NCBI GenBank assembly: GCA_963942565.1 | Contig: OZ012684.1 | Location: 65,739,770-65,803,769, forward strand | DNA from: Maea johnstoni | Lineage: Eukaryota > Annelida > Polychaeta > Spionida > Magelonidae | Direction: 5' to 3' | Length of the DNA stretch: 64,000 nt | Shown here: positions 12,701 through 25,590 of the stretch, piece after piece | Numbering within the stretch: the first letter of the stretch is position 1 | How the letters are laid out: every line of letters starts with the position of its first letter | Notes under the pieces: generated by a model | Database searches by the model: none | Told to the model about the DNA's origin: nothing | The model's input: only the letters and a program-made list of their open reading frames with translations | Program-made: the position numbers and the translations under genes

Positions 12701-15700
12701 CACCCAGTTACTAAATCCTGGCTAGGACCCTATTTCCCAGCCTCAGCTCTAGTCGTCGAAGTGAACTGCTTTGTGCACCAGCAGTGCCGGCAGGGCTCAA
12801 GTGCTAGTACTCACGGTTGATATGATAACAACATTATGAAATATAGGCTAGCCATGTGTATGTTGTGACTGAGGGAAAATCAATGAAGGTTGTATTTGGG
12901 TGCAGCTGTAGCGCCAAGTCAGGGTAACCTGGTTTGAACGTGACTCACATCATGTATAGCATTGTCTTGAACATGAGGGTGTTCTTCACTTCTGTACCCA
13001 TATTCAATTTCTGAAATAAAGTGTATTTTTATGATATTCAGATATATTAGATTGAGATTGATAACAACATAATTTCAATGTTGTCAGTTTCACCACCTAA
13101 GAGATATGTTTGCCACCAGGGCCTGTTCATTTGTTGAACTGATTCAACTCCTTGTGTAATATGTAACCTCAGGCATGGTGCACAGAGCTTGAGTCAATAA
13201 CCTATTAGCAGCCATGTTACAGGTTTTGACTTCGCAGCTGTATTCAGAGAGGCAATATGAGGTTAAATTGTTGTCCAGGATCCGACCAAAGTAGCTGTCC
13301 AAGAGGTGTACAGATAGCCCTTGCTCCTAAATAAGCATAGGTTCCAATTTCTAAACAACTGGCCCAAGGTGATAAAAAAAATTCAAATACAAAGTGGTGG
13401 CCAAGTGGTTAACTTCCAATACAGCAAGCAATATTCCTAAAATATTTGAGCAGCATTTACTTAAGTGGTAGCCTCACTAGCTAGCACAGGCTGATAGTAA
13501 TGAAAAAAAGACTGCAGGGCTAGTAAAAATGTCAATATTTCAGCGTTTATTTCCTACCAGCCAAATAGAAATTGGGTCGAATAAATTGGCACAGATAAAC
13601 CAGAGTAAAAACTCCTAAAAATCACTACTAATTTCAAAAAGGTTTTTAATGGGCCACCAAGCCCTATCATACCCTTTTGAAGGAGTACTTGTAAATGCAA
13701 AAATGACAAATATCTATTCGACTATTTATTTGAATAAGACATAAATTCAGAATAGTCAATAGCTGTCCTCAGACGTTCTAGTCAATAAGCATTCATGAGT
13801 AGGTTATCTTTAAAGCTGACCAATATGTACCATGAATTTATTGCATTAAGATTGAAGATAGGCACATCACTGCTCATTGAATAAAATGTTTTATGGCAAT
13901 TATATTCAATTATTACCTGTAAATTTTATGTGTATTTTCTGTCAGTATGTTTAGCTGTAACAGACAGACTTGTCAGTGCGTCAACAACATCTACTGACTT
14001 TATAGGCGTTTCATGTGCTCGTGTCTGCTCTTTGTAGCAGTACCTTTGTTACCAGGTGTGACCGTTATGGACTCGTACCCTTGCCTGTAACACCTGTCCT
14101 GAATCAGGCCCCTATACTTCAGGCTACTTATGACACTGAGGCAGATAGTTATGTAACACCTCCATTCACAAACTTTGAAAGCTGATAACTGGCCATGATT
14201 GTACTCACTTCATCGTACATAATTGGGTACTATGAGGCATAAACACAGTATTGATATGGATTCTGTACCACTAGCAAAATAATGAGAATTTAAAATTAGT
14301 CGTTGAGCACATTTTAGACTTAACCACAGGTGTTGGTAAACAATACATTGGCATACTCAGGGCTCGAAATGAGGGTGTGCCGGGAGCCCAAGACAATTTC
14401 TGGCGGCCAATCAAATTTAACAGATGTACTGGTTTCTATACACACCACCTTTATAAGCTAGTGTTTGAAGATGCAATTGGGCTTTTGCATATACTCTAAA
14501 TTTGTTTAACTTGGACTTCCTTCCAGAACTCCATATACAGTGAAGTGTGGAAACTATTTTGATGTGTCTTTGTCAACCAATTGTATATCATGATTAGCAT
14601 TTCTCAATGATGGGACACACTTTGAAAATAGCATTCACAGACACTGTAATTGTGTGTCTTGCCTCTGTTGCATCCATCCATGCTGAAGGTGTGTTCTAGG
14701 GATTACAGGGGGACTCCTGAATGAGGTCTTTCATGTTGTTTATTTTGGGGCACAGACCTTGAGCTGGGGATTATCTGGCGCAAGCATCTTCTATTGTGAA
14801 AATGTGAGCGTTTGTTTGTGTGTATCGATTGCCTTTCAAGCCTTTGTTCAGACTGACCCTGTCTGGTATATGTCATTCGATGATACTTATTACACAGTCA
14901 TATGTATAATCTAAATGACATGTTTAGTGTCTGTTACATTTTGCATTTAAAGACAGTTTTAACCTTAAAGATAATGAAAAATATCATGAATGATTCTGGA
15001 CACAGGATTTTTTCTATATAAAAAGTACCTGTGCCTGACTGGCATGTTACTGTGGGCATGAATGGGTTTAATTAAAATTGTCCCCTGATGTGTTAAGGTG
15101 CTGAATGGAATGTTTAGGAAAACATATAATCCCAGCACACAATAGTGCTGATTGCACCTGCCCCTTTACACCCACTGACCTTCCCCTTAAACCTAGAAAA
15201 TGATCATTAGTATGCGCACACACTGGAAAGGTGGACAGAGCCATAGCCAGGACTGGGGAACTAGCCTCAGGCTTGTCTGAGAAAAATTCAAATGACAGTT
15301 GGCTCATCATTGGGTAAGAACAGGCTCTACTGTGGTAGAACCATGTAAGCCTTGTACACGTTATGGCAGTCATGATGTTAGTAGGCACAGTGTGCATATA
15401 TGCATACTTGTAATAGTACTAAACAATACATGTGACCATGCTATATTTGTCTTAAAGTAATGATGCTGTCATTGTTTTGCTAAGTACTATACTACAGCCA
15501 CACCACTGTGGTAAACCCAATGGGCTTGGCAGTTTTGATGTGAATTTTCACAGAGAATATGCATACCAGTTAGTAGTAGTGACAGTGGCCATGCTTCATC
15601 TGTTCTTTATGCTGTGTTATTGTTTTGTTACTAGAATACAGTCAGACCACTGGTATATACCTAATGGCAATCTTTATGTGAGTTGTCAACTTGTCACAGA

Positions 15701-18035
15701 GAACATGTATACCAGTTGTAGTCACAGTGGCCATGCTTCATCTGTTCTTATGTTGCAGTGTCATTGTTTTGTTAACTATAATACAGCCAGACATACTACT
15801 ATGTTGAACCTAATGGCAATCTTGCTGTGAGTTGTCACAGAGAACATGCATACCAGTAGGCTGTAGAAGTGACAATTTACTATGGCCATGCTTCATCTGT
15901 CCAAGGGATGCAGCTTCATTGTGTTGATGCCTTGTCCCCTGCCACTTGGATTGCAATTGCATGAAGCACCTGCTGTCATGGTACTGAGCTACTGAATGCT
16001 GGGGTTTGGGGCATAATTAGGCACTCAGACAATAGTCTGAATTGGGGAGGTATTTTGCCACCTCATCTATCTCAGACAAGAGCAGTACAATAGTAAATAG
16101 AGCTGCCATATGGTCATTCTAGTACTGTTAGTGTACAATGTACAGGCAGTGCATGGCCAGGGTGCTGTCCCAAAATACAACATCTTGACAACTGAACAAA
16201 GGGAAATAATGAGTATTTGCTACAAACAGGACATGGAAGCACACTTATAGTCAATGATAAGTAAGTAACCCTGGGTGTGAAAAGCAGAAATTTACAGTTT
16301 CGAAAAAGGTTGCTTTTACTCGTCATTCGTAACAAATTGAGACATTCTATAGGTATCTAGAACTAATATGTTGTTGGTCCTATTTACAGTGAAAAACGTT
16401 TCTAACTGTATTGAGGGACAGGAAAAGACTTCAGACAAAGGACAATGGTTTTCAATGTGCTACATATCATTCCCAAATATCTACTTCTTTTTCAGAATTA
16501 TCGTTTTGTGGCTGTGACCTCAATCCTTTCTTGTTATTATATCTCTGTGTCCATTCATAAATCATCAGCTGAAGGTTAGCTACTCCTAAATGTCCAAGCA
16601 TTAGTGTTTGCAGTTCTAAGCCTCACAAATAACTGATTTAATCGTTGATACGCTTGACGTGCAGGACTGCAGCTGGTGTACCCAGTACCCACAAGTGCAG
16701 GGCTATTTAGCTAGCAGGGTGTCAGCCTGTCAGGGTATTATTTGAACACCCAAATCCTTGGAGAACTCACTAGGACACACTAACTGCAAGCCAGCATGGT
16801 GTCATGTTGCCATTTAACACCCAAGCATATGTGAAACTGAAACACAACCCATGTCATCCATATTGTGGTTAGAAATTTTTGAATTTGTCAATTCCATTGG
16901 TTTGACACTTAAATAGAAACCGAATGATGCTTCACAGACACATTTTCAATTTAGTTCATTGTTCATACCATGCATTAACTAACAAGTTCGTTAACTTTTT
17001 AACTGTCACACCAAAAATTTATGATCCAATGTTTTGGACATCCTGTTGAAAAATCCTCGTCTCCAAACTCTCTCTTAGTAATACCTCAAAGTGTACACAG
17101 TGAAAGCTAACCCTTTTTCAAAACCCTGACCTCTGAATCACCTTCTCACAATGATACCTGTACAAAGGTCACTTCCTGTTCACTAGTGCTTACCCCGCCC
17201 TGGCCCAAACACCCACCTAATCCCTAAAGATGAGCTGTCTACTTCCTGTCCAGAAGCTCTGAACAATAGTCGATGCTGACACACTTATAATGCACACTGA
17301 GGACTGAATTTCCGCCAAAGGCTATCTTTCATATCTAGACTCCTTAAGGTTAAAGCTGATTATATCTGCTTAGTAAGTCATGACCATAATTGAAAACCTT
17401 TCCAGCTTGCTTGAAATGGAAGGAAAGATTTCTACAGATCTCTTTTAAGGGCTTCCTGTCCAGACGCACTCTTGAACACGTGTATCCCTCAACAATGAAC
17501 ACTCTTCCAGGAAGCATGTACCTACGCTCTTGAGTTACTTGTATGCTCTACACACGTCAGTGTGACTTGACTTCCTGGAAATGTGATCTCGTATAGTAGC
17601 CTAGTAGGTTACTGCCCTTTCTTTGTCTAACTCCAGGGAATGTGTTGAACACCCAAGCCAGGTCTTGGCAAAGAGCCATGCTATATGTTCACAGATACTT
17701 ATGGTAACTACGTCCTCACATTTTCTGAAACACCTGACTTGGTAAGACCATGCCATGCTCCTATACACACTTATCATTCTCCATGAGGGTCTGATACTTA
17801 GATTTCAGGCTAGGGGCCCAATAAGGTCTTCTGATAAAATCTTTTTTTCAAAAACAGGATTTCTGATTATTATACATACTATTTTGGGCCCCTAAAAATA
17901 TAGGGGCACATATATGCCCTAGGGAAAGTAGAACCCTGATGACCTATACTTTTTTTTGTTATTGGATAAAGGAGTTCAACTACATTACCAAGGATTTACT
18001 CTGTTTAACGCCTATTCTGCTGTATTTGTTTTTAG
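9708..18035 (+). other. Presumed first intron of SINHCAF; no gene recognised
   Basis: I see no conserved coding exon here. The open frames are short and have no recognisable motif. It holds a threefold tandem repeat at 15465-15900 (listed separately) and otherwise unremarkable AT-rich sequence. Region 10030-10150 is CpG-rich like the candidate promoter just to its left. Confidence 0.4.
15465..15900. repeat. Threefold tandem repeat, 142-155 bp unit
   Basis: GCCATGCTTCATCTGT recurs at 15588, 15730 and 15885. CATTGTTTTG, CACAGAGAA(C/T)ATG and ATACCAGT also recur in order. In the presumed first intron of SINHCAF. Confidence 0.75.
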
Positions 18036-18067
18036 GTGGTGCAGTATTACATGTGACAGGATACAAG

Positions 18068-18295
18068 ATGTTCAGCTTTCATAAACCAAAGATCTACCGG
18101 AGTTTACACGGCTGTTGTATATGTAGGGCTAAATCCTCAAGCTCACGCTTCACGGATAGTAAACGCTATGAAGAGGACTTTGAAAAATGCTTCAGGATAA
18201 ACCACCAGCGCTCAGGGGAGATCTGTAACGCCTGTGTTCTGCTCGTCAAAAGATGGAAAAAACTGCCTCCCGGCTCCAACAGAAATTGGCACCAT
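18068..18295 (+). CDS. SINHCAF: SINHCAF coding exon 1
   Basis: Encodes residues 1-76, from MFSFHKPKIY to GSNRNWHH, and ends CAT before the donor GTAAGT at 18296. The open frame continues upstream of the ATG, but a good acceptor (pyrimidine-rich, TTTTTAG) ends at 18035. The exon therefore probably starts at 18036 with 32 bases of 5' UTR. Contains all Cys residues of the N-terminal conserved block. Confidence 0.95.
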
Positions 18296-21200
18296 GTAAG
18301 TACAGTATCCGTTTATTGTTCACTATCTACACTACAGATAAAGGTAGTGGGAAAAAGGCCATGATTCTCCAGACCAGACATCTTATGCCACATTACAAAG
18401 GCAAATGCAGGCCGTGGAAGTGGCATTAATTGGACAAATACACCCCCTCTGTCTGTAATGGTATAATTTACGTAGCTTAATGACCGCCAGATATCCGGTT
18501 GGTGAGCGATTTCCCCTGTTGGCCAGCCTCATGTTGTTTGCATCTAAGCGGTCATGACTTTGTGTTTTCATGAATTTTAACTCACTTCGACTCTCTTTAG
18601 AACTGATAATTGCCAAGGCAGCAATTTGTGAATTTACTATTCTCCCTGATATAATTTAGGTTTCAATAGGTGAAGCTAAAATAAATATTTTGTCATTTTA
18701 ACCTTCAAATCACATAATGAATTTTAGGTAGGTTTTTCAGGGCACCGAATATTTCTTATGGATTGTATTTGTTTAACAAGTGAGTCACCCTGACTTCCAA
18801 TCATTTGGAGTTATTAGTTTGAATTTAATAAGTATTTCTGAAATTGTGATAACCTCTCTAACCTTTCAACTTGAACGTTTATTTTGTAATCATCCTTTCA
18901 TCTGCTTTGATCTACAACCTAATGATATACTGAGTCAATATTGATATAAACATAGTTACAGCACAGTGTCAATTCCATAGGTACCAGCAATTAAAATCAT
19001 TTATTAAAACTGATGGTAGTAAATGAATATGAAACACATGATCAGTCATGTTCATATCTATTACTTCCACTCCAGGTATTGTTGTCTTTACGGATCCTCT
19101 GTAGTTTCAGCACTTCCATATATTAATAAGCCAGAGACATTTGAAATAATGCTTTTTAAATTTGTTTTTTTAAAAAGAGCAAAAATCTATCAGGTTTATC
19201 TTCAGTGTGTTATATTGAAAATGATTTTTAACAGGTATAAAGACTAAAACAAAACCTTTCCTAAGGGTTCCATTTTTCCATGGGGCATATGCCACTCAAA
19301 GGGGGAAGAGAGTGCAGACCTCATTTTCCCAATGCATTCAAAACCTTTTCTTTTCTTTGCTTTGTCAAGGTTAAGGTGTTGTAGAGAAAGGGTTAATACC
19401 CTATCCCACAGCCTTTCACCTATGTGTCGGGTCATTGTGACATAAGCGTGGGTAGACACCGAGTGCTGTGACCTAACTCATTATAATCGCACCGTCTAGT
19501 AGATATACCCAGACACACTCTGCTGTTCAACTTCCTCCAGACAGTCTGGGACGTTAAATATGGATATCCCAAGGACGTATCATCATATATTTCCCTACAT
19601 TTACACACTGAATATCTCAGTTTTCTACTGAGGTATCTGAGATTGAGATTTACAGGAGTGGCAGTAAGTAGTTCACAATGGATCCATAGTATGACCCGCT
19701 TGCCCTAGGAATGTATGTAACCTGTTCAGTGCACTGCTGTATCTGGGTCATGTATGCCACAAACAATCGTTATTTTTTTTCTGCGCAGGTGGTTGATGCA
19801 CGTGCGGGTCCTGGTTCAAAATCCATCGTCAAAATCAAAACAGACAAATTCAAGAAGAAACATATCAAGAAACAGAAGCACCGCGTAAAACCGAAACAAC
19901 CTAGAAGCCCAGGAGGATTGTCGGACGATATTTTATGTAAGTACCACAGAACCTCGCCTTTTTGGCCGTTACAGGCAGGAAAAACAGGCAGCATCAACTA
20001 CTACGTCATCACGGAGCGCCCTAAAAAGTGGGTGACTTGTTTTTTGTGTGTGTACTCAATGGCATGTTGTTGGTGATCGGCCATGCATGGGAAGATGATT
20101 GCCTTCATTTATGGTGAACTTCCCTCAGCTCCCGCCCGCCCGCTACAGACTGCCGCCGATGATCAGCTCTCTTTCCCTGGAAATCAGTCCACTCAAAGGG
20201 GGAAGAGAGTGCAGACCTCATGGAAAATACCATCTTTTTCCCAATGCATTCACCGTGTGTGTGTGTGTGTGTGCAAAATGTGCGGAGCAAGTAGGCTCAC
20301 CATGGGAGCTAGCTTGCACTGGGTAAACAACCTTTGGCTTGTCTGTGACTCAGTACTGGGTTAATGTATGTAATCCCCCAGTTATAGGAGGAGTGATTAG
20401 ACCAGGAAGAAAATTGTGGCAGTTTCAACATAGAATTTCTTTTTGATAACTGTCTGCTGTTATGGAATTAGTATTTAGAACTACCTAAAATGGATTTATA
20501 GTTTGTTCTATTTCTGACCTTTTCATTTCTGTAAAATTCCTGTTCTCTAAGCATGCTGTTAACCATATTACATCCACCTGAGGCTTACGTGTGGTCTGAC
20601 ACATTGAAATGTCTTGATTACAAAGTAATCTAGAGACACATTTGACTGAAAGTTGTTCTTCCTTTAGAGTTCAACAACCCCTCTTCAAATATGGAAGTGG
20701 GTCAATTTTTTAATGCCAGACTATTTAGTAACTGAATAACTAAGGCGAAATTACCATAATCACATTGAAACCGATTAACAAGCTTGATGGAGTGACATCA
20801 AGCCTATAAAAAGTAACAAATGACATACATTTGTGATTGTGTAGATATTGTCAGGAAAGGGTGCTAAGTTAAGTGGAATGGAGGCATGGGGAGGGGGGGG
20901 GGGGGATGTTTTGGGCTAATTGAAGTAACTCAACTTAGACCAATTCATTGATTCAGGGCCTAAACCAGTAGCTTAGAATTGGCTGTCCAAATTCTTCCCG
21001 AACTGATTGATTTGACTGAAAAGGATCCCTCTTGTCTAGGGAAGAAATATTTTCATGGGGATTTTAAATAGCCCTTGCTTAATATTGATATACATCTATT
21101 AAGATATGAAATGATTGATTTATGCTTTTCTCCTTTGCTGAATCTTTTTATTGACACCCTTTCATGCCAGTAGCACTTAAACTGCCTCACTTTTATGGTG

Positions 21201-22440
21201 ATATCGCTCTTACAAATTTTGGGAAATATTCAAAGGAGAGATGTTGAACAGAAACTAAAAGGCTACTTCTTCGTTATTCCTGTTTTAATTTAATTTCGAA
21301 ATGATGCTCAACGTTCAATGCCTGCAGGTTTCACTGTAGTTAGTTCTCATCTATACCTGTATTATTTTAGCCATGTCTTTATGTACTTTTCAGTTGGAGA
21401 TGACTGTATAAGCGAGAAATCGTTACGGAACAGTCCCAGCCCTAACCTGAGTGACGTATCAGAAGACTCCATGGAGCTCCCACCCTCACTAGACAGCACA
21501 GACATCAGGGGAAGGAGGCACCGACACAGGCGCCCCCCAACAAAAGTCAGCTCCTTCTTAGACCTCAACTTCTGGAAAAAGTGAGTATTGGTACAGGCCT
21601 CAACGCTAACTCAAAACATTACTGGCCCCGTAGGACCAGTAACACCTAGGAGCTACTAGTCTACTAGCTACTTATCTAAGCTCCAAATGGAAGGATAACA
21701 ACTAAACAAAACTACACATTCTGGCATTCTGTCAGTGAAGGCTTCTCTAATGCAGCACTAAAAGAGATGACATTAAAGTTCCTTAATAAAGTATATTGAG
21801 GTTTCGAAGTACCTATCATTTTGGTCACTTATTAAAATTTCTAGCATTTTTTTGAAGCATTTGCAGAACTGTTATTAACAACATAAACACAAACACAAGT
21901 TGATATGGTTATAATGATTATTCTTAACTACCAAGTAATTTTTGTTAGTATCATAGCATTCCCACAGTGTTTCAGTAGGGAAGTCTTAAAAAGGTGTATG
22001 CTTAATTTTATCAACATTTTGAGCTGCTTACAAGTGTTCAATGTGTTTGTGTTAATTGCTGTGAAAACACTTCTGACTCACTTATTGTTTGTTTCAGAAC
22101 TGAAGTCTGCTGTGGCATCATCTTCAAAGGTCCAAATGGGGAGGTATTACTCGACCGAAGACTGCTGAGACCGTGCAGATCCTGCAAGCCGGTGGTTCTG
22201 CCGGAACCCATCCGCCAAGCAGCAGTGCCCCCTACAATCTCCCCCCTCAGATCTCAGGAAGAAATAGACCTGGAGAACGCAGCTCTGCTCCTGGAGGGTG
22301 TGCAGGCCCTGGCGCCCTCTTACAGGCCGTGGGAGAGCCAGGCTGTGCGGCTCGTAAGCCCCCTACAGGTAGACAACATGCAGTACGCGGATAACTCACC
22401 AAAAACTATAGTGTCCAGAACTATAGCCATGGAAGCATGA
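18068..22440 (+). CDS. SINHCAF: SINHCAF/FAM60A, SIN3-HDAC complex subunit (4 coding exons)
   Basis: Coding exons are 18068-18295, 19789-19936, 21394-21580 and 22098-22440. All joints have GT/AG and keep one frame, giving 301 residues against 221 in human. The start is the ATG opening MFSFHKPKIYRS, which matches the conserved N-terminus of the family (human MFGFHKPKMYRS). The N-terminal block holds the Cys pairs GCCICRAKSSSSRF and EICNACVLLVKRWKKLP. A basic linker follows, then the conserved C-terminal block SSFLDLNFWKK, CCGIIFKG and GEVLL. In known animals the protein is a nuclear subunit of the SIN3A-HDAC histone deacetylase co-repressor. The C-terminal tail after GEVLL is about 80 residues longer than in vertebrates. 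The linker has a run of Lys-rich peptides. The next gene on the right is PLD, convergent. Identification comes from recalled human sequence and is very secure; the tail after about residue 225 is not conserved and rests on the open frame. Confidence 0.95.
19789..19936 (+). CDS. SINHCAF: SINHCAF coding exon 2
   Basis: Acceptor TTTTTTTCTGCGCAG, donor GTAAGT at 19937. Encodes 49 codons plus one base, beginning VVDARAGPGSKS, which matches human VVDARAGPSLKT directly after the first exon. The rest is a Lys/Arg-rich linker (KFKKKHIKKQKHRVKPKQ). Confidence 0.93.
21394..21580 (+). CDS. SINHCAF: SINHCAF coding exon 3
   Basis: Acceptor ACTTTTCAG, donor GTGAGT at 21581. Encodes a Ser/Pro-rich acidic stretch (SPSPNLSDVSEDSMELPPS), an Arg/His-rich run and then the conserved SSFLDLNFWKK (human FSFLDLTYWKR). 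The reading phase agrees on both sides. Confidence 0.92.
22098..22440 (+). CDS. SINHCAF: SINHCAF coding exon 4 (last)
   Basis: Acceptor TTTGTTTCAG. Starts with the conserved TEVCCGIIFKGPNGEVLLD (human CCGIIYKGRFGEVLID), then LLRPCRSCKPVVLPEPIRQ. A longer, unfamiliar tail runs to the stop at 22438-22440 (ends TIAMEA). The tail is Leu/Pro-rich without an evident domain; it could be lineage-specific. Confidence 0.9.
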
Positions 22441-22502
22441 AGATCTGGATATTAGGCAATGATGTATATGAACTAGAGCAGAGAAAACTACTACTACTAT
22501 TC

Positions 22503-22508
22503 AATAAA
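22503..22508 (+). terminator. Candidate polyadenylation signal AATAAA, proximal (SINHCAF)
   Basis: An AATAAA lies 63 bases after the SINHCAF stop codon and is followed by G/T-containing sequence. Use of this site is unproven; a distal candidate exists at 29671. Confidence 0.35.
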
Positions 22509-23009
22509 CAGAGATATAGGAGAGACTATGGGACAAGAGTGTAGATGGTGGACGTCGTGCTACTGTGTAGACGTCTTGTATCAAAGTCTCATTTATAGAA
22601 AAAGAGAAAAAGCACAACAAATGCAAAATTAGTTATGAAATACCATTGGCTATATAGAACCTACAACATGCAGATTTATTTATTTCTACCTCAGCTGAAC
22701 CTCAGGTATAGGCATATATGATACGGCCTGTTTCACCCTTCATTGTTGACTCCATTCACCCCCAGCGGCCAGACCAGGCCCTGCAGGTGAGGGTCGTTAC
22801 AGGTGAGTGGTGTCTAAGCTCACCCTCCCTCGCTCTCGTTGGCTGGCTGGGGTTGGGCAAGGATCTGGAGACCATGGAGGAAGCAATACCTGTGGCAGGT
22901 AAACTTTTATTACTTTCACTTTAAACATACTCCCAAGTCTTGCCAACACCATATTGAAAACAACCATCCTCATTCTTACGTTTCCATGACAACCCCAAAA
23001 CCACTTTTG

Positions 23010-23443
23010 TACATGTCTGTTCATGCAAATTTTGCATGTATATATTTGTAGATTTTGTACAAGTACATTCATGCCAATTTTGCACATAAATATTTGTAGA
23101 TTATGTACAAGTATGTTCATGCCAAGTTTGCATGTATATATTTGTAGATTATGTACAAGTATGTTCATGCCAATTTTGCATGTATATATTTGTAGATTAT
23201 GTACAAGTATGTTCATGCCAATTTTGCATATAAATATTTGTAGATTATGTACAAGTATGTTCATGCCAATTTTGCATGTATATATTTGTAGATTATGTAC
23301 AAGTATGTTCATGCCAATTTTGCATGTATATATTTGTAGATTATGTACAAGTATGTTCATGCCAATTTTGCATGTATGTATTTGTAGATTATGTACAAGT
23401 ATGTTCGTGCCAATTTTGCATGTATGTATTTGTAGATTTATCT
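23010..23443. repeat. 48-bp minisatellite downstream of SINHCAF
   Basis: A unit containing TTTTGCATGTATATATTTGT and AGATTATGTACAAGTATGTT repeats every 48 bp: TAGATT at about 23050, 23098, 23146, 23194, 23242, 23290, 23338, 23386 and 23434. It begins about 570 bases after the SINHCAF stop. Both strands stay open across it because 48 is divisible by three; the resulting 16-residue repeats are not taken as protein. Confidence 0.9.
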
Positions 23444-24741
23444 GGTTTTAGGGTTGGTGGGAATGAAGTGAGTTTGCCTAATTATTTGTACAGGGTTAAC
23501 AGTCTTCTAATGATTAGGTTAAGAAGACTGAAAGAGAAAATATCAAAGATGTGCTTTATGCTCTATAAACTATATAAATCAGGTTGATGGATCTGAGCAA
23601 AAATGATGTTCAACAATTATCCGATGCCTTTTGATAAGGGCATGTGAACTTCAGTCAATTCAGGTTATATGAAATGTATCATCATTTCTTATGTGGTAGA
23701 ACTTTGTGTACAGTGACTGTTGATGACTCATGTGCTATTTATTTTCAGTTTTGTCAGCATTTGTCAACAATCGGTTAAAGACTTTTTTTGACATTGAGAT
23801 TGATTATGCGATGGTCAGTTTCTATAATTGTTTGATAAACAAAAGCTCACAATGAGCTAAATGTGGAAGAATGTATTGATACGTTTCCACTTTCTATGGC
23901 TTCCTTTGTACAGTTGTTTAAATTAATGTATTATTGCGTTGCTGGTGCTTTCGTCAGTGTTTCTTTTTGATACTCATTATTTTGCTATTTATGAATCATG
24001 ATGAATTTCTGTTGCACAGCTTTAGAGAATTCACTCCACTCACCGAAAACACATACCCATTGAACTTATTTATTGGACAAAGTAAACGTCCCCCGTGTAT
24101 GACTTATCATGACTAATTAGTGCGTCAACCAATCAAAAGTGTGAAATTTGTTTGTGTTTTAGGCGAAGGACGTAGGAATAGTATGATTGTATATTATAAA
24201 TCTTTATTCCATCGAAGTGATATGAAGTTATACTAGGCTTTGACCTTTACATGAGACTGCTCCATAAAACCACTTTGGAATGAGCACAGACACGTTATTA
24301 ACAAAGAGTCTTACACCAATGTGGACACCATCCTTAAAGCCATACAATTTTGCCTTTTGATATAGTCTGATTTAATCTTAAAAATGTTTTGCCAAAATCT
24401 GAAAATCATGCATGTATGTTTTTCCTTGTAACATGACAACTTAAGTAATTTTCTCCAAAACAATTGATATTCGTTTGAATTTGGTTGAGCTGAGTTTGAC
24501 CGACTTGCTTTAAGCTGTCTGTGTATCCAGACAGTAAAAAAATGAAATTTTAAGACGTACATGTATCCGTTGTCCCCCAAAGCCTATAGAAATGCTTTAT
24601 TTACATCAACCAAAGACTAATCAAATGGTGCTCCTCTCCCCATTGTCATTCTGTTGCTTTGCCTAAAACTGCATACTTTCATGTCTCAGCAGAATACCCT
24701 TCATACACCCAACAATTGACTCTGGGGAGGTGATCATGATG

Positions 24742-24977
24742 GTAACCCATTCATGCCTGTAGCTGCCTAAAAAAGCCTGGATATTTTGAGGGTATCTTCC
24801 TTAACCTTATGATAGTAAATTTTAAAAATATATTTGAAGGAGAAATGATAACTGAAACTTATCCAACAACTCTCCTTCAAATGTTTAACGAGTTTACATT
24901 TCATTCTGGAGGTATTTTCAAAGGTAACTTAGATGCAGACGATGCTTTTCAAGGGAACTCTTAAGCATGAATGGGTT
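24742..24977. mobile_element. piggyBac-like MITE, family B
   Basis: GTAACCCATTCATGCCTGTA at left, AAGCATGAATGGGTTGC at right. It shares ATATTTGAAGGAGAAATGAT and AACTCTCCTTCAAATG with the 34583 copy. Confidence 0.72.
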
Positions 24978-25519
24978 GCAGATATAAGCCATGCCATGAC
25001 ACAGCGAGACCAAATCATCTTATCTGTGGGGAAAAGAGCATTCTCTTCATTTATGCAGAACATAGACTGTGCTAGAGTAGAGATTTATATACTTCTATTT
25101 TTATTGCTTGATTATTTTGGATTATATTTATAGGTAATTGTAGGTAGTGCCATCGGGCCAGCGCTACTGATATTAAACACTCTGCTCAATGGAGTGCAAC
25201 GGGAAGGCCTAGCTTGGGAGGCTAGGGCACCACAGACCTGATGATTTTAATTAATTTATTATGAATTTGTATATGCAGATTTTGTATATAGTATAATGAT
25301 ATACACCAAATTAACTATAAGAGAAAGAGATCTACATCGTTGTCAGTGTCTGTTTTGCACTGGCTTCCCCTAGTGCCTGTCTCTTTGCCAAGATCTCTAG
25401 CTTAAAGGAATCTAACAAAGCCATGCTTAGCCATGTGGCACCTACAAGGTATACAAGGCAGGAGTACAACGAAAGTTGCCAGTGACTTCAGGTTAGGGGG
25501 TAGTTTTCGCTGGGTTCTC

Positions 25520-25590
25520 CTTTGCTTATGACTACAACTATATATGGCAGAAAAATTGACAATAATCAAAATGCCAAATTCTAGAAGTGC
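25520..25590 (+). mobile_element. SINE tail fragment
   Basis: ACTACAACTATATATGGCAG followed by AAAAATTGACAATAATCAAA and ATGCCAAATTCT matches the tail of the tRNA-type SINE; the head is missing. Confidence 0.45.

Noticed and set aside
22797-23451. Open frames on both strands with 16-residue repeats
   Set aside because: Produced by the 48-bp minisatellite (48 = 3 x 16). No start context, no conserved domain, and the same effect on both strands.
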